Below the pieces are notes generated by a model. The model worked only from the letters and a program-made list of their open reading frames with translations, ran no database searches and had not been told where the DNA came from. A DNA stretch of 27,439 nt from positions 1 to 27,439 of the forward strand of contig DATGTW010000038.1 of NCBI GenBank assembly GCA_035301625.1. The letters run 5' to 3'. Positions within the stretch are counted from its first letter, which is position 1. The number at the start of each line of letters is the position of its first letter. The position numbers were made by a program, and so were the translations under genes. Below, in pieces: positions 1-7,524 of this stretch. This DNA comes from Paenalcaligenes sp035301625. GTDB taxonomy: Bacteria; Pseudomonadota; Gammaproteobacteria; Burkholderiales; Burkholderiaceae_B.

Positions 1-43
1 CGATGACCATCCATATGGCCACCTTTGAAAATGAGTTGTTCAA
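1..43 (-). CDS. ftsH: FtsH ATP-dependent zinc metalloprotease, N-terminal fragment
   Basis: Only the first 14 codons are in the window; they read MNNSFSKVAIWMVI, the cytoplasmic start and beginning of the first membrane helix typical of betaproteobacterial FtsH. The start codon is TTG, supported by a perfect AGGAGG six bases upstream. FtsH is the membrane-anchored AAA+ protease that degrades misassembled membrane proteins and regulatory proteins. The position directly downstream of rlmE on the same strand is the conserved rlmE-ftsH arrangement. The ATPase and protease domains lie outside the window, so the call rests on the N-terminus, the ribosome binding site and synteny. Confidence 0.85.
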   Translation of the reverse strand, partial: MNNSFSKVAIWMVI

Positions 44-49
44 CGCCAA

Positions 50-55
50 CCTCCT
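50..55 (-). promoter_or_regulatory. Shine-Dalgarno site for ftsH
   Basis: A perfect AGGAGG on the minus strand, six bases before a TTG. It decides the unusual TTG start of ftsH. A possible -10 box (TATAAC, minus strand, 91-96) lies further upstream, so ftsH may have its own promoter besides readthrough from rlmE; no good -35 is seen. Confidence 0.75.
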
Positions 56-137
56 GCTAAGTCTAACTTGGCCGATCTAGGCCTAAGTGCGTTATACAGT
101 CATTCTACCTGAAAACCAGGGCTACGTTTTAAAAGTT

Positions 138-773
138 TTAATTCCTTGGGCTTCTGCCCACCAGAAAGACCTCTGCGGAACTATCACGTGATGACTGTGG
201 CTTGCGCACCTGGACGCTTTTGAATTGCTGTTTGAATGCCTCGACAATTTGCGCGTAACCGCGCCCATGAAAGGTCTTTACGATTAGAGCTCCATTGGGG
301 CGTAAATGTTCCCGAGCAAAGTCCAATGCCAGCTCGCATAGATGTTCTATACGTGCTGCATCTGCAACTGCAATACCTGATAGATTGGGGGCCATATCGG
401 ATAACACAAGATCAACCTTTTGCCCACCCAAGGTTTCTTCGAGCTGATCGAGTACCTCTTGTTCACGAAAATCGCCTAAAATAAAATCTACCCCGTCAAT
501 GGGATCCATTGGCAATATGTCTAATGCCACGATACGGCCGTTGATTTGTCCGCTATCCTCAACGAGGCGTTCACGTGCAACCTGAGACCAACTGCCAGGC
601 GCAGCTCCCAAGTCGACCACAATGTTACCTTTATGCAACAGATTCTCTGCCGCCAAGATCTCAATTAATTTAAATGCCGCGCGCGCGCGATAGCCTTGTT
701 GCTGCGCTTTTTTAACGTAGGGGTCGTTTACATGGCGCTGCATCCAGGCATTAGAACCTTTTCGTCTACTCAT
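138..773 (-). CDS. rlmE: 23S rRNA 2'-O-ribose U2552 methyltransferase RlmE (FtsJ/RrmJ)
   Basis: This 211-residue protein (E. coli RlmE is 209) methylates the 2'-OH of U2552 in the A loop of 23S rRNA, a late step in 50S maturation, using S-adenosylmethionine. The SAM-binding motif DLGAAPGSW is at residues 54-62. The catalytic K-D-K-E tetrad is complete: K35 (RAAFK), D126 (LSDMAPN), K166 (VKTFHG) and E201 (AEVFLVG). It is followed by ftsH on the same strand with a 94-base gap that has no strong terminator. It is divergent from yhbY with only 24 bases between the two start codons, so each promoter must overlap the other gene's 5' end. The rlmE-ftsH pair is conserved and heat-shock controlled in E. 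coli; no sigma-32 motif is evident here. Confidence 0.96.
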   Translation of the reverse strand: MSRRKGSNAWMQRHVNDPYVKKAQQQGYRARAAFKLIEILAAENLLHKGNIVVDLGAAPGSWSQVARERLVEDSGQINGRIVALDILPMDPIDGVDFILGDFREQEVLDQLEETLGGQKVDLVLSDMAPNLSGIAVADAARIEHLCELALDFAREHLRPNGALIVKTFHGRGYAQIVEAFKQQFKSVQVRKPQSSRDSSAEVFLVGRSPRN

Positions 774-797
774 AATACCTTTATCTTATACTTTTTT

Positions 798-1226
798 ATG
801 CCAAAACTCTCTATCACAACTTCTGAGCGTAATGAATATCGTGCTCTGGCCCATCATTTGAAGCCGGTGGTGCTGATTGGTGATCAAGGGGTCACTGAAG
901 CAGTACTCAAAGAAATTGATACACATTTGCAGGCGCACCAGCTGATTAAAATTAGAATTAGCGAGGACGAGCGCAGCGTCAGACAAGCCTATTTACAAGA
1001 AATTTGTACGACGCTTGAGGCCGAGCCTATCCATCATTTGGGGAAAACGCTGACCATATATAAACGCAATCCCTTTAAACCTGCTTTATTGGATAACGCC
1101 CCGAACAATGAGCTACATAACCCCTTGCGACGCGGGCGAAATGAACCTTATACACCCAAGAAATATGCCGCCCAGGGGCTAAAAAAGACCAAGTCTGGGC
1201 GAATTCAAAAGAAAAAAGACAAATAA
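798..1226 (+). CDS. yhbY: YhbY-family CRM-domain RNA-binding protein (ribosome assembly)
   Basis: 142 residues from the ATG at 798, where homology begins (MPKLSITTSERNEYRALAHH). The frame stays open upstream, but that extension overlaps rlmE antisense and is unlike the family. Residues 1-95 form the CRM (YhbY) RNA-binding fold with the GxxG-type loop GDQG and the strand HQLIKIRI; family members bind pre-50S particles. A basic tail of about 45 residues, ending KKTKSGRIQKKKDK, extends beyond the roughly 97-residue E. coli protein, as is common in betaproteobacteria, and probably adds RNA contacts. There is no Shine-Dalgarno, and a TATACT lies only 5 bases before the ATG, so the mRNA may be nearly leaderless. 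The gene converges with greA, with 29 bases between their stops. Confidence 0.93.
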   Translation: MPKLSITTSERNEYRALAHHLKPVVLIGDQGVTEAVLKEIDTHLQAHQLIKIRISEDERSVRQAYLQEICTTLEAEPIHHLGKTLTIYKRNPFKPALLDNAPNNELHNPLRRGRNEPYTPKKYAAQGLKKTKSGRIQKKKDK

Positions 1227-1253
1227 CTATATAAGTAGCTATTTTCAAACCGT

Positions 1254-1271
1254 GGTTAGCGGTAGCTAACC
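1254..1271 (-). terminator. Hairpin at the 3' end of greA (weak terminator candidate)
   Basis: A 7-bp perfect stem, GGTTAGC/GCTAACC, with a four-base loop spans the greA stop codon. On the minus strand it is followed by ACGGTTTG, a poor T tract; on the plus strand no T tract follows. It may aid termination between the convergent yhbY and greA, but the evidence is modest. Confidence 0.35.
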
Positions 1272-1732
1272 TCGATGATTTCAAACTCGCGCACGCCACC
1301 AGGGGTCTGAACCTCGGTGACATCGCCTTCGGTTTTACCAATCAGGGCACGCGCAACGGGGCTAAGCACAGAAATCTTGCCTTGTCTGATGTCGGACTCT
1401 ACATCACCTACGATTTGATATTTGACCTCTTCTTCGCTTTCCATATCAAGCAGGGTGACGGTGGCACCAAACACAATTTGGTCATTCGCATCTAAATCTG
1501 CCGGATCAATAATCTGCGCGTTAGAAAGCGTGCCTTCGAGTTCGCGAATCTTGCCCTCAACAAAGGCCTGACGCTCACGTGCAGCATCATATTCGGCGTT
1601 TTCAGACAAATCCCCTTGGGCACGTGCCTCAGCGATGGCATTAATGACATCTGGGCGTTCGACAGTTTTCAAGCGCTCGAGTTCAGCCTCAATGAGCTTT
1701 GCACCCTGTACGGTGATAGGAATAGAAGACAT
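1256..1732 (-). CDS. greA: Transcription elongation factor GreA
   Basis: GreA enters the secondary channel of backtracked RNA polymerase and stimulates cleavage of the transcript 3' end so elongation can resume. Starting at the ATG at 1732 gives 158 residues, exactly the usual GreA length, and places the catalytic acidic tip at D41 and E44 in GDLSENAEY, as in E. coli. An upstream in-frame start adding 13 residues (MLRSAFTCSSRLA) is unlikely because it runs through a leader hairpin. The N-terminal coiled coil covers about residues 10-75 and the C-terminal FKBP-like domain about 80-158. It converges with yhbY. Its 5' leader of roughly 170 bases carries a terminator-like hairpin, suggesting leader-level control. 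Confidence 0.96.
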   Translation of the reverse strand: MSSIPITVQGAKLIEAELERLKTVERPDVINAIAEARAQGDLSENAEYDAARERQAFVEGKIRELEGTLSNAQIIDPADLDANDQIVFGATVTLLDMESEEEVKYQIVGDVESDIRQGKISVLSPVARALIGKTEGDVTEVQTPGGVREFEIIEVSYR

Positions 1733-1756
1733 AGCTAACCTAGATGAACAAGTAAA

Positions 1757-1782
1757 AGCGCTCCTAAGCATTCAGGAGCGCT
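1757..1782 (-). terminator. Terminator-like hairpin in the greA 5' leader
   Basis: A 9-bp perfect inverted repeat, AGCGCTCCT/AGGAGCGCT with an 8-base loop, lies 24 bases before the greA start. On the greA (minus) strand it is followed directly by TTTACTTGTT, a short T-rich stretch. E. coli greA also has a terminator in its leader that releases the small GraL RNAs, so this could be a functional analogue. The weak T tract leaves efficiency uncertain. A second small hairpin (GCGCAC/GTGCGC) lies further upstream in the same leader at 1863-1881. Confidence 0.5.
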
Positions 1783-1908
1783 GAATTAATAAAAAAACCG
1801 CTGCCGCGTTATGCGACAAACAGATAAAATTCGATGGCAAAAACAGGAAAAGTCAAAGACAGGCGCACCAGACGAGTGCGCGCGAGTGAACTACGTTTTG
1901 CAGACTTA

Positions 1909-1917
1909 ATTCTAACA
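1909..1917 (-). promoter_or_regulatory. Candidate extended -10 promoter for greA
   Basis: On the minus strand TGTTAGAAT gives an extended -10 element (TGn followed by TAGAAT). No good -35 is present at the usual distance, which is acceptable for extended -10 promoters. The predicted start would be near 1902, giving a leader of about 170 bases that contains the hairpins at 1863-1881 and 1757-1782. Confidence 0.4.
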
Positions 1918-1954
1918 TAGCCAACTCGCGTTAGCGTAGCCTCAAACAAAAGTT

Positions 1955-3286
1955 TTATTTTTCTGCTGTTTGTGGTTCTGGACGCAAGGATAATAAAGCG
2001 TGCAAAATAATGGCCCCAAAGGTAGCAGTGCCAATACCATCCAAACGTAGAAACCCAATTTCAATCCCAAAATTGCCCGCCCCTAAAATGAGCGTCACCG
2101 CAGCCACTAACAGGTTTTTGCTTTTGCTGAAATCCACCTGGTTAACAACCCAGATACGTGCCCCAGCGACTGTAATTAAACCAAAGACCACAATCGACAT
2201 CCCCCCCAGCACGGGACCGGGGATCATGCGAATGACCTCACCGAATTTAGGTGAAAAGCCCAAGAAAATCGCCATACAAGCAGCCAGCACAAATAACAAC
2301 GATGAGTAAATTCGGGTCGCGGCCATAACCCCTATATTTTCAGCGTAGGTGGTCACGCCGGTTCCCCCCATGGAAGCTGAAACCATGGTTGCAACTCCGT
2401 CCCCCATAAACGCTGGACCTAGGTATTTATCCAGATTACGTTCGGTCATCGCAGCCACAGCTTTGATATGTCCTAAATTCTCAGCCACCAAGATAATGGC
2501 GACTGGCACAATGACAGTCATGGCTTCAGGTGCAAAAACCGGCGCAGAGAAAGACGGCAAACCAAACCAAGGCGCAGCGGCGACTTTGGAAGTATCGATC
2601 GGTGTACCCAAGCCCAAGCCATTGGTCAGCGCGGCATAGATCAGACAAGCAACAATCAGCCCGACTAAAATCAATAAGCGCTGCACCACTCCACGGCTAT
2701 ACATGGCCACAGCTCCTACGGAAAGCACAGTCATCAAGGCCATCAAAGCCTCAAAAGTACTCCCGCCCATAGCGCCCTCGGCAGCCAATGGCGCCAAATT
2801 AAGCCCAATCACCGCAACAATAGCCCCGGTCACTACAGGCGGCATCATCCGATTGATTAATGCAGCCGCCCGACCCGTTTTTCTATCAGCCAACCACACT
2901 AGAAAGCCAATTAGCGTATACACCAACCCGCAAACGATTATGGCGCCAAGGGCAACCCCTATATTAGGATTGGGTCCACTACCGGCGTAACCTGTCACAG
3001 CAACTACGCCGCCAATAAAAGCAAAACTAGACCCCAAATAGCTGGGAACCCGCCCCCGCACAAAAAAGAAAAAAATCAATGTTCCCAACCCAGACATTAA
3101 TATTGCGAGGTTAGGATCAAAGCCCATCAATAAAGGCGCTAAAATCGTAGAGCCAAACATGGCCACCACGTGTTGTGCCGACATGGCGATACTTTGCGGC
3201 AATGGCAAATACTCTTCGGGCAAAACGACCGTATCAGCGGAAGTGCCAGAAACGCGCCGCCAACGAGGGAAAAACGTCTGTGACAT
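1955..3286 (-). CDS. uraA: NCS2-family uracil permease (UraA/RutG type)
   Basis: A 443-residue inner-membrane protein of the nucleobase-cation symporter-2 family, predicted to import uracil with protons. Family hallmarks include QHVVAMFGSTILAPLLMGFDPN near residue 40, GRVPSYLGSSFAFIG near 80, and the two nucleobase-binding glutamate motifs VAENLGH and TYAENIG. About a dozen or more hydrophobic helices are visible. From memory its wording is closer to E. coli RutG (442 residues) than to UraA, but no rut catabolic genes are nearby, so uracil salvage is the likelier role. It sits in the carB-greA interval, beside the first enzyme of pyrimidine synthesis. The ATG at 3286 has only a weak Shine-Dalgarno (AGG). 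It is divergent from the histidine phosphatase and has no obvious strong promoter. Confidence 0.9.
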   Translation of the reverse strand: MSQTFFPRWRRVSGTSADTVVLPEEYLPLPQSIAMSAQHVVAMFGSTILAPLLMGFDPNLAILMSGLGTLIFFFFVRGRVPSYLGSSFAFIGGVVAVTGYAGSGPNPNIGVALGAIIVCGLVYTLIGFLVWLADRKTGRAAALINRMMPPVVTGAIVAVIGLNLAPLAAEGAMGGSTFEALMALMTVLSVGAVAMYSRGVVQRLLILVGLIVACLIYAALTNGLGLGTPIDTSKVAAAPWFGLPSFSAPVFAPEAMTVIVPVAIILVAENLGHIKAVAAMTERNLDKYLGPAFMGDGVATMVSASMGGTGVTTYAENIGVMAATRIYSSLLFVLAACMAIFLGFSPKFGEVIRMIPGPVLGGMSIVVFGLITVAGARIWVVNQVDFSKSKNLLVAAVTLILGAGNFGIEIGFLRLDGIGTATFGAIILHALLSLRPEPQTAEK

Positions 3287-3329
3287 AATGAAACAAACCT
3301 GTTAGATGTTTTAGCTATCAAGGAAAAGC

Positions 3330-3357
3330 TTGAATGATGTGTGACTTGCGCTAATAT
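3330..3357 (+). promoter_or_regulatory. Candidate promoter for the histidine phosphatase or a short leader RNA
   Basis: TTGAAT (3330-3335) and TAATAT (3352-3357) are spaced by 16 bases and each match the sigma-70 consensus at four of six positions. A start near 3364 would put the terminator-like hairpin at 3415-3439 inside the transcript, about 75 bases from the start. Confidence 0.4.
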
Positions 3358-3414
3358 GAAAAGCAGCTATGATTCAGCACAAAACGCTCCACAGTTTACC
3401 CGTTTCATCAAAAC

Positions 3415-3439
3415 AACACCACGGACCTGCGGTGTTTTT
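3415..3439 (+). terminator. Intrinsic terminator-like hairpin upstream of the histidine phosphatase
   Basis: AACACC (3415-3420) pairs with GGTGTT (3431-3436); the stem extends inward past one mismatch, and the 3' arm runs into five Ts (3435-3439). It has the form of a rho-independent terminator on the plus strand but lies 40 bases before the start codon of the next gene and after no gene on its strand. It may therefore end a short RNA or attenuate the leader. Confidence 0.5.
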
Positions 3440-3478
3440 GGCAATAGTTTTACAACCTACTCAATAAATACGATTTCA

Positions 3479-4141
3479 ATGACTGATAAAACACAATTCT
3501 GGCTTATTCGACATGGCGAAACCGCTTGGAATGCCAAACAACGTCTTCAAGGCTGGGTCGATATCCCCCTCAATGATGCGGGACGTCAGCAGGCTGAAAA
3601 CCTGCAACGCTACCTGCAAAGCAAACAAATTTGTTCTTTATTTGACACTGTGATCAGCAGTGATTTGGGCCGGGCCAAAGAGACCGCAACCATTGCCCTG
3701 CAACATACCGACCTATCAATAACCCAAGACGAACGCCTGCGTGAGCGTAGTTATGGCATTTACGAGGGCGAACATTGGCGGCAACTTATGCGCCCTGTCG
3801 AGCAAAACAATGGGGATAGCAACGAGTCTACAGCTAGCCCCAACCTACGAGATCCCAACCAAGAGGTCCCCGAAGGCGAGAGTCTTTTGCAATTTCAACA
3901 GAGAATTGTGCTGGCAATCGAAGATTTAGCACGCAGACACCAAGGCCAAAGCGTGGCTCTATTTGCCCACGGTGGAGTGATAGATATTGTTTGGCGTCAA
4001 ACCCACGGCCTGGACTTATACGCTCAACGCCCTCGTCCCATCCAAAACACAAGCATTAATCATTTTCAGATCCAACCCATCAGTGCTTTGTGGGCGCCTA
4101 TAGAGTGGGAGATTACGGAACATTTACAGCCAGCCGAATAA
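3479..4141 (+). CDS. Histidine phosphatase family protein (phosphoglycerate mutase-like)
   Basis: 220 residues from the ATG at 3479, where family homology begins (MTDKTQFWLIRHGETAWN). The RHG motif supplies the phosphorylated His12; E in YGIYEG (about residue 85) and His164 in FAHGGVID complete the active site. Superfamily members act as cofactor-dependent phosphoglycerate mutases or as broad phosphatases (GpmB, PhoE, CobC types); the sequence alone does not settle the substrate. Between residues 95 and 125 is an insert of about 30 polar residues. No Shine-Dalgarno precedes this ATG. An in-frame ATG at 3356 would add 41 residues, but that extension carries a terminator-like hairpin and looks non-conserved. 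The gene converges with carB, separated by a large hairpin. Confidence 0.88.
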   Translation: MTDKTQFWLIRHGETAWNAKQRLQGWVDIPLNDAGRQQAENLQRYLQSKQICSLFDTVISSDLGRAKETATIALQHTDLSITQDERLRERSYGIYEGEHWRQLMRPVEQNNGDSNESTASPNLRDPNQEVPEGESLLQFQQRIVLAIEDLARRHQGQSVALFAHGGVIDIVWRQTHGLDLYAQRPRPIQNTSINHFQIQPISALWAPIEWEITEHLQPAE

Positions 4142-4163
4142 TACTGTCGCCACAGATATGCAA

Positions 4164-4251
4164 AGGCTCGTAAGAGGTTTTTGAGTGGGCTTCGCAGCGC
4201 GTGATAACGCGCAAGGTCCCGAGAAAATTTCATTACGAGCCTGTTTTATTT
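4164..4251 (+). terminator. Compound hairpin between convergent genes, probable terminator
   Basis: A perfect 10-bp inverted repeat, AGGCTCGTAA (4164-4173) with TTACGAGCCT (4233-4242), encloses 59 bases. Inside is a second perfect hairpin, GCGCGT/ACGCGC with a GATA loop (4197-4212), and further partial pairing (GGG/CCC and T/A runs). The right arm is followed by GTTTTATTT, supporting termination of the plus-strand phosphatase gene. On the minus strand the structure is followed by TTTG only, so it would be a weaker terminator for carB. It is larger and more branched than a standard terminator. Confidence 0.6.
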
Positions 4252-4271
4252 CAAACAATGCTGCTGCAGGG

Positions 4272-7200
4272 CTAGGCCATAGTATGCATATCTTGCAGAG
4301 AGTACACGCTGAGTCCTTCGCCGTGGCGTAGATAGTGCAGTCCCTGTACAGCTGCCAGTGCTCCTGCAATAGTGGTGTAATAGGCTAGATTTTCTGCTAA
4401 GGCATGAGTCCGGATAGTACGTGAGTCTGCGATGGCGTTGCGGCGTTCTTCGACCGTATTAATCACTATCACGATTTCACGGTTTTTGATCATGTCGACT
4501 ATGTGGGGGCGTCCTTCGGTCACTTTGTTGACGATGTTTACCGGTAGGCCTGCTTGAGCAATTGCTGCGGCAGTGCCACGGGTTGCAACTAGATCAAAGC
4601 CTAAGTCTACTAGTGCTTTGGCTACTTGCACTGCACGGGGCTTATCTGCATCGCGTACGCTGAGAAAGGCGTTGCCCGATTCAGGCAGGATGACACCTGC
4701 TCCTATTTGAGATTTAACAAAGGCTTCTGCAAAGCTGCGTCCTACTCCCATGACCTCACCTGTGGATTTCATTTCAGGACCTAAGATGGTGTCTACACCT
4801 GGGAATTTCACAAAGGGGAAGACAGCTTCTTTGACGGAATAAAAGCCTGGGCGCGCCATATTATTCAGGTTTAATTCGCTCATGGGTTTGCCTGCCATGA
4901 CTTGGGCTGCCAGTTTGGCTAGCTGTAAACCGGTGGCTTTAGAGACAAAGGGGACTGTGCGTGAGGCGCGTGGGTTGACTTCGAGGACGAATACCTCACC
5001 ATCTTGAATGGCGAATTGTACGTTCATTAATCCTTTGACGTTCAAAGCCTTTGCCATTAGCGTGGTTTGGCGCTGTATTTCTTGTACGACCTCGTCAGAC
5101 AGCGAATACGGTGGCAGTGAACATGCCGAATCACCGGAATGCACCCCGGCTTGTTCGATGTGTTCCATTACACCGCCGATATACACCTCTTCCCCGTTAG
5201 AGATACAGTCAACGTCCACTTCAATGGCGTTATTCAAGAAGTGATCCAGCAGCACTGGGGAATCGTTACTGACCTTGACTGCTTCGCGCATGTAACGCTC
5301 TAGCTCTGCTTGTTCGTGTACGATTTCCATGGCACGACCACCCAGTACATAACTTGGGCGTACCACAATGGGGTAACCAATCTCTGCCGCTAGAGCCAAT
5401 GCCTCGGCTTCGGTACGTGCTGTGCGGTTTGGTGGTTGGCGCAAACCTAATTTATTGAGTAGCTTTTGGAAACGCTCACGGTCTTCGGCGATATCGATAG
5501 ATTCAGGGCTAGTCCCAATAATGGGCACCCCATTGGCCTCCAGCTCGCGAGCCAGTTTCAGTGGGGTTTGGCCACCGTACTGAACGATCATGCCTACTGG
5601 TTTTTCCAGAGCCACAATCTCTAATACATCTTCGAGTGTTAAAGGCTCAAAGTACAAACGATCCGAGGTGTCGTAATCGGTAGAGACGGTTTCAGGGTTA
5701 CAGTTGACCATGATGGTCTCGTACCCATCCTCTTTGAGCGCTAACGCTGCATGCACGCAGCAGTAATCGAACTCGATCCCTTGCCCTATGCGGTTAGGAC
5801 CGCCTCCAAGCACGATAATCTTTTGTTTATCGCTGGGGTTGGATTCGCACTCTTGTTCGTAGGTCGAATATAAGTATGCTGTGTCTGTGGCGAATTCGCC
5901 TGCGCAGGTATCTACCCGCTTGTAGACTGGGCGGATGCCAAATTTGTGGCGACGTCTGCGCACCTCGGACTCGATCGTATCCAATAAGAAAGCCAATCGG
6001 CGATCAGAAAATCCACGACGCTTGAGTTCGAGCAAGGTTTGCTCATCAAGCTCGGGCAAGGTGCGTTGCTCTAAGGCGAGCTCAATATCAACAATCTCTT
6101 TTATCTGAGCTAAAAACCAGGGGTCAATACGCGTAATTTCGTGTACTTTCTCTAGACTGAAGCCCTGTGCAAAAGCATCACCGACGTACCAGATGCGTTC
6201 GGGGCCTGGTTCAGCCAATTCTACCTGCAGGACCTCTTGGTCGGTAGTCATTTGATTAAGGCCGTCTACTCCAACCTCCAAGCCGCGCAAGGCTTTTTGG
6301 AAGGATTCCTGAAACGTACGCCCAATCGCCATGACCTCGCCCACGGATTTCATTTGGGTGGTCAATCTTGAGTTGGCCTGAGGGAATTTCTCGAACGCGA
6401 AACGTGGGATTTTGGTGACGACGTAATCAATACTAGGCTCAAAGGAGGCTGGCGTGCGTCCCGCTGTGATTTCGTTATCCAATTCATCCAAGGTATAGCC
6501 CACCGCCAATAAAGCAGCAATTTTAGCGATTGGAAAACCAGTGGCCTTTGAAGCCAAGGCCGAGGAACGGGAAACACGCGGGTTCATCTCGATAACAATC
6601 AAGCGGCCATTATCAGGGTTGGTAGCAAACTGTACGTTGGCACCCCCTGTTTCTACCCCAATTTCACGCAAGACCGCTAGCGATGCCTGACGCATGATCT
6701 GATATTCGCGATCAGTCAGGGTTTGAGCGGGTGCCACGGTGATGGAATCCCCCGTATGTACCCCCATGGGGTCCAGGTTTTCAATAGAACAGACTATGAT
6801 GCAGTTATCGGCTTGGTCACGGACCACTTCCATCTCGAACTCTTTCCAACCCAGCAAGGATTCTTCGATGAGTAATTCTGTGGTGGGCGAAGCCTCGAGG
6901 CCACGTCGGCAGATGTCCTCGAATTCTTGGTAGTTGTATGCGATACCCCCACCTGTACCACCCAAAGTAAAGCTGGGGCGAATTACGACTGGAAAGCCCG
7001 AACCGCCAGCTGTTTTAGCGATGGTTTTTTGTACTTCCCAGGCCTCTTCCATGCTATGCGCAATACCCGATTTGGCTGATTCCAGACCAATCTGAGTCAT
7101 CGCGTCTTTAAACTTGAGACGGTCCTCGGCCTTGTCGATGGCATCCGCATTGGCGCCAATCATTTCTACGCCATATTTATCCAAAATTCCTTCGCGATCC

Positions 7201-7505
7201 AAATCTAACGCACAATTCAAAGCGGTTTGACCACCCATGGTGGGCAATAGTGCATCAGGACGTTCGCGCTCGATAATTTTGGCCACGGCCTGCCAAGTAA
7301 TGGGCTCGACATAGGTTACATCTGCCGTATCGGGGTCTGTCATGATGGTCGCCGGATTGCTATTGACGAGAACCGTGCGATAGCCCGCATTTTTCAGGGC
7401 TTTACAAGCCTGAGCGCCCGAATAATCAAACTCACATGCCTGCCCAATCACAATGGGGCCGGCTCCAATAATCAAAATACTTTCAATATCTGTACGCTTT
7501 GGCAT
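4272..7505 (-). CDS. carB: Carbamoyl-phosphate synthase large subunit
   Basis: 1077 residues (E. coli CarB is 1073). It uses ammonia channelled from CarA, bicarbonate and two ATP to make carbamoyl phosphate for pyrimidine and arginine synthesis. Two homologous ATP-grasp halves are visible. The first, about residues 1-400, opens ILIIGAGPIVIGQACEFDYSG and makes carboxyphosphate. The second, about 555-935, opens IIVLGGGPNRIGQGIEFDYCC and phosphorylates carbamate. Residues 400-550 form the oligomerisation domain. The C-terminal 140 residues are the MGS-like allosteric domain, where UMP and ornithine act in E. coli (TRGTAAAIAQAGLPVNIVNKV). The ATG start follows carA by 19 bases, so they form one operon. 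It converges with the histidine phosphatase across a compound hairpin. Complete and ordinary. Confidence 0.98.
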   Translation of the reverse strand: MPKRTDIESILIIGAGPIVIGQACEFDYSGAQACKALKNAGYRTVLVNSNPATIMTDPDTADVTYVEPITWQAVAKIIERERPDALLPTMGGQTALNCALDLDREGILDKYGVEMIGANADAIDKAEDRLKFKDAMTQIGLESAKSGIAHSMEEAWEVQKTIAKTAGGSGFPVVIRPSFTLGGTGGGIAYNYQEFEDICRRGLEASPTTELLIEESLLGWKEFEMEVVRDQADNCIIVCSIENLDPMGVHTGDSITVAPAQTLTDREYQIMRQASLAVLREIGVETGGANVQFATNPDNGRLIVIEMNPRVSRSSALASKATGFPIAKIAALLAVGYTLDELDNEITAGRTPASFEPSIDYVVTKIPRFAFEKFPQANSRLTTQMKSVGEVMAIGRTFQESFQKALRGLEVGVDGLNQMTTDQEVLQVELAEPGPERIWYVGDAFAQGFSLEKVHEITRIDPWFLAQIKEIVDIELALEQRTLPELDEQTLLELKRRGFSDRRLAFLLDTIESEVRRRRHKFGIRPVYKRVDTCAGEFATDTAYLYSTYEQECESNPSDKQKIIVLGGGPNRIGQGIEFDYCCVHAALALKEDGYETIMVNCNPETVSTDYDTSDRLYFEPLTLEDVLEIVALEKPVGMIVQYGGQTPLKLARELEANGVPIIGTSPESIDIAEDRERFQKLLNKLGLRQPPNRTARTEAEALALAAEIGYPIVVRPSYVLGGRAMEIVHEQAELERYMREAVKVSNDSPVLLDHFLNNAIEVDVDCISNGEEVYIGGVMEHIEQAGVHSGDSACSLPPYSLSDEVVQEIQRQTTLMAKALNVKGLMNVQFAIQDGEVFVLEVNPRASRTVPFVSKATGLQLAKLAAQVMAGKPMSELNLNNMARPGFYSVKEAVFPFVKFPGVDTILGPEMKSTGEVMGVGRSFAEAFVKSQIGAGVILPESGNAFLSVRDADKPRAVQVAKALVDLGFDLVATRGTAAAIAQAGLPVNIVNKVTEGRPHIVDMIKNREIVIVINTVEERRNAIADSRTIRTHALAENLAYYTTIAGALAAVQGLHYLRHGEGLSVYSLQDMHTMA

Positions 7506-7524
7506 AATGCTGTCGACCTTTGGC

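Noticed and set aside
2010..2990. Several plus-strand open frames of 80-99 codons
   Set aside because: They lie antisense to the uracil permease and reflect its codon bias; none has a start site or recognisable domain.
3341..3478. A 46-codon N-terminal extension of the histidine phosphatase
   Set aside because: Family homology starts at 3479, and the extension contains a promoter-like site and a terminator-like hairpin, so it is more likely leader.
4164..4242. The compound hairpin considered as a tRNA
   Set aside because: Length is near that of a tRNA, but there is no T-loop GTTCRA sequence, no anticodon arm of the right geometry and no CCA end.
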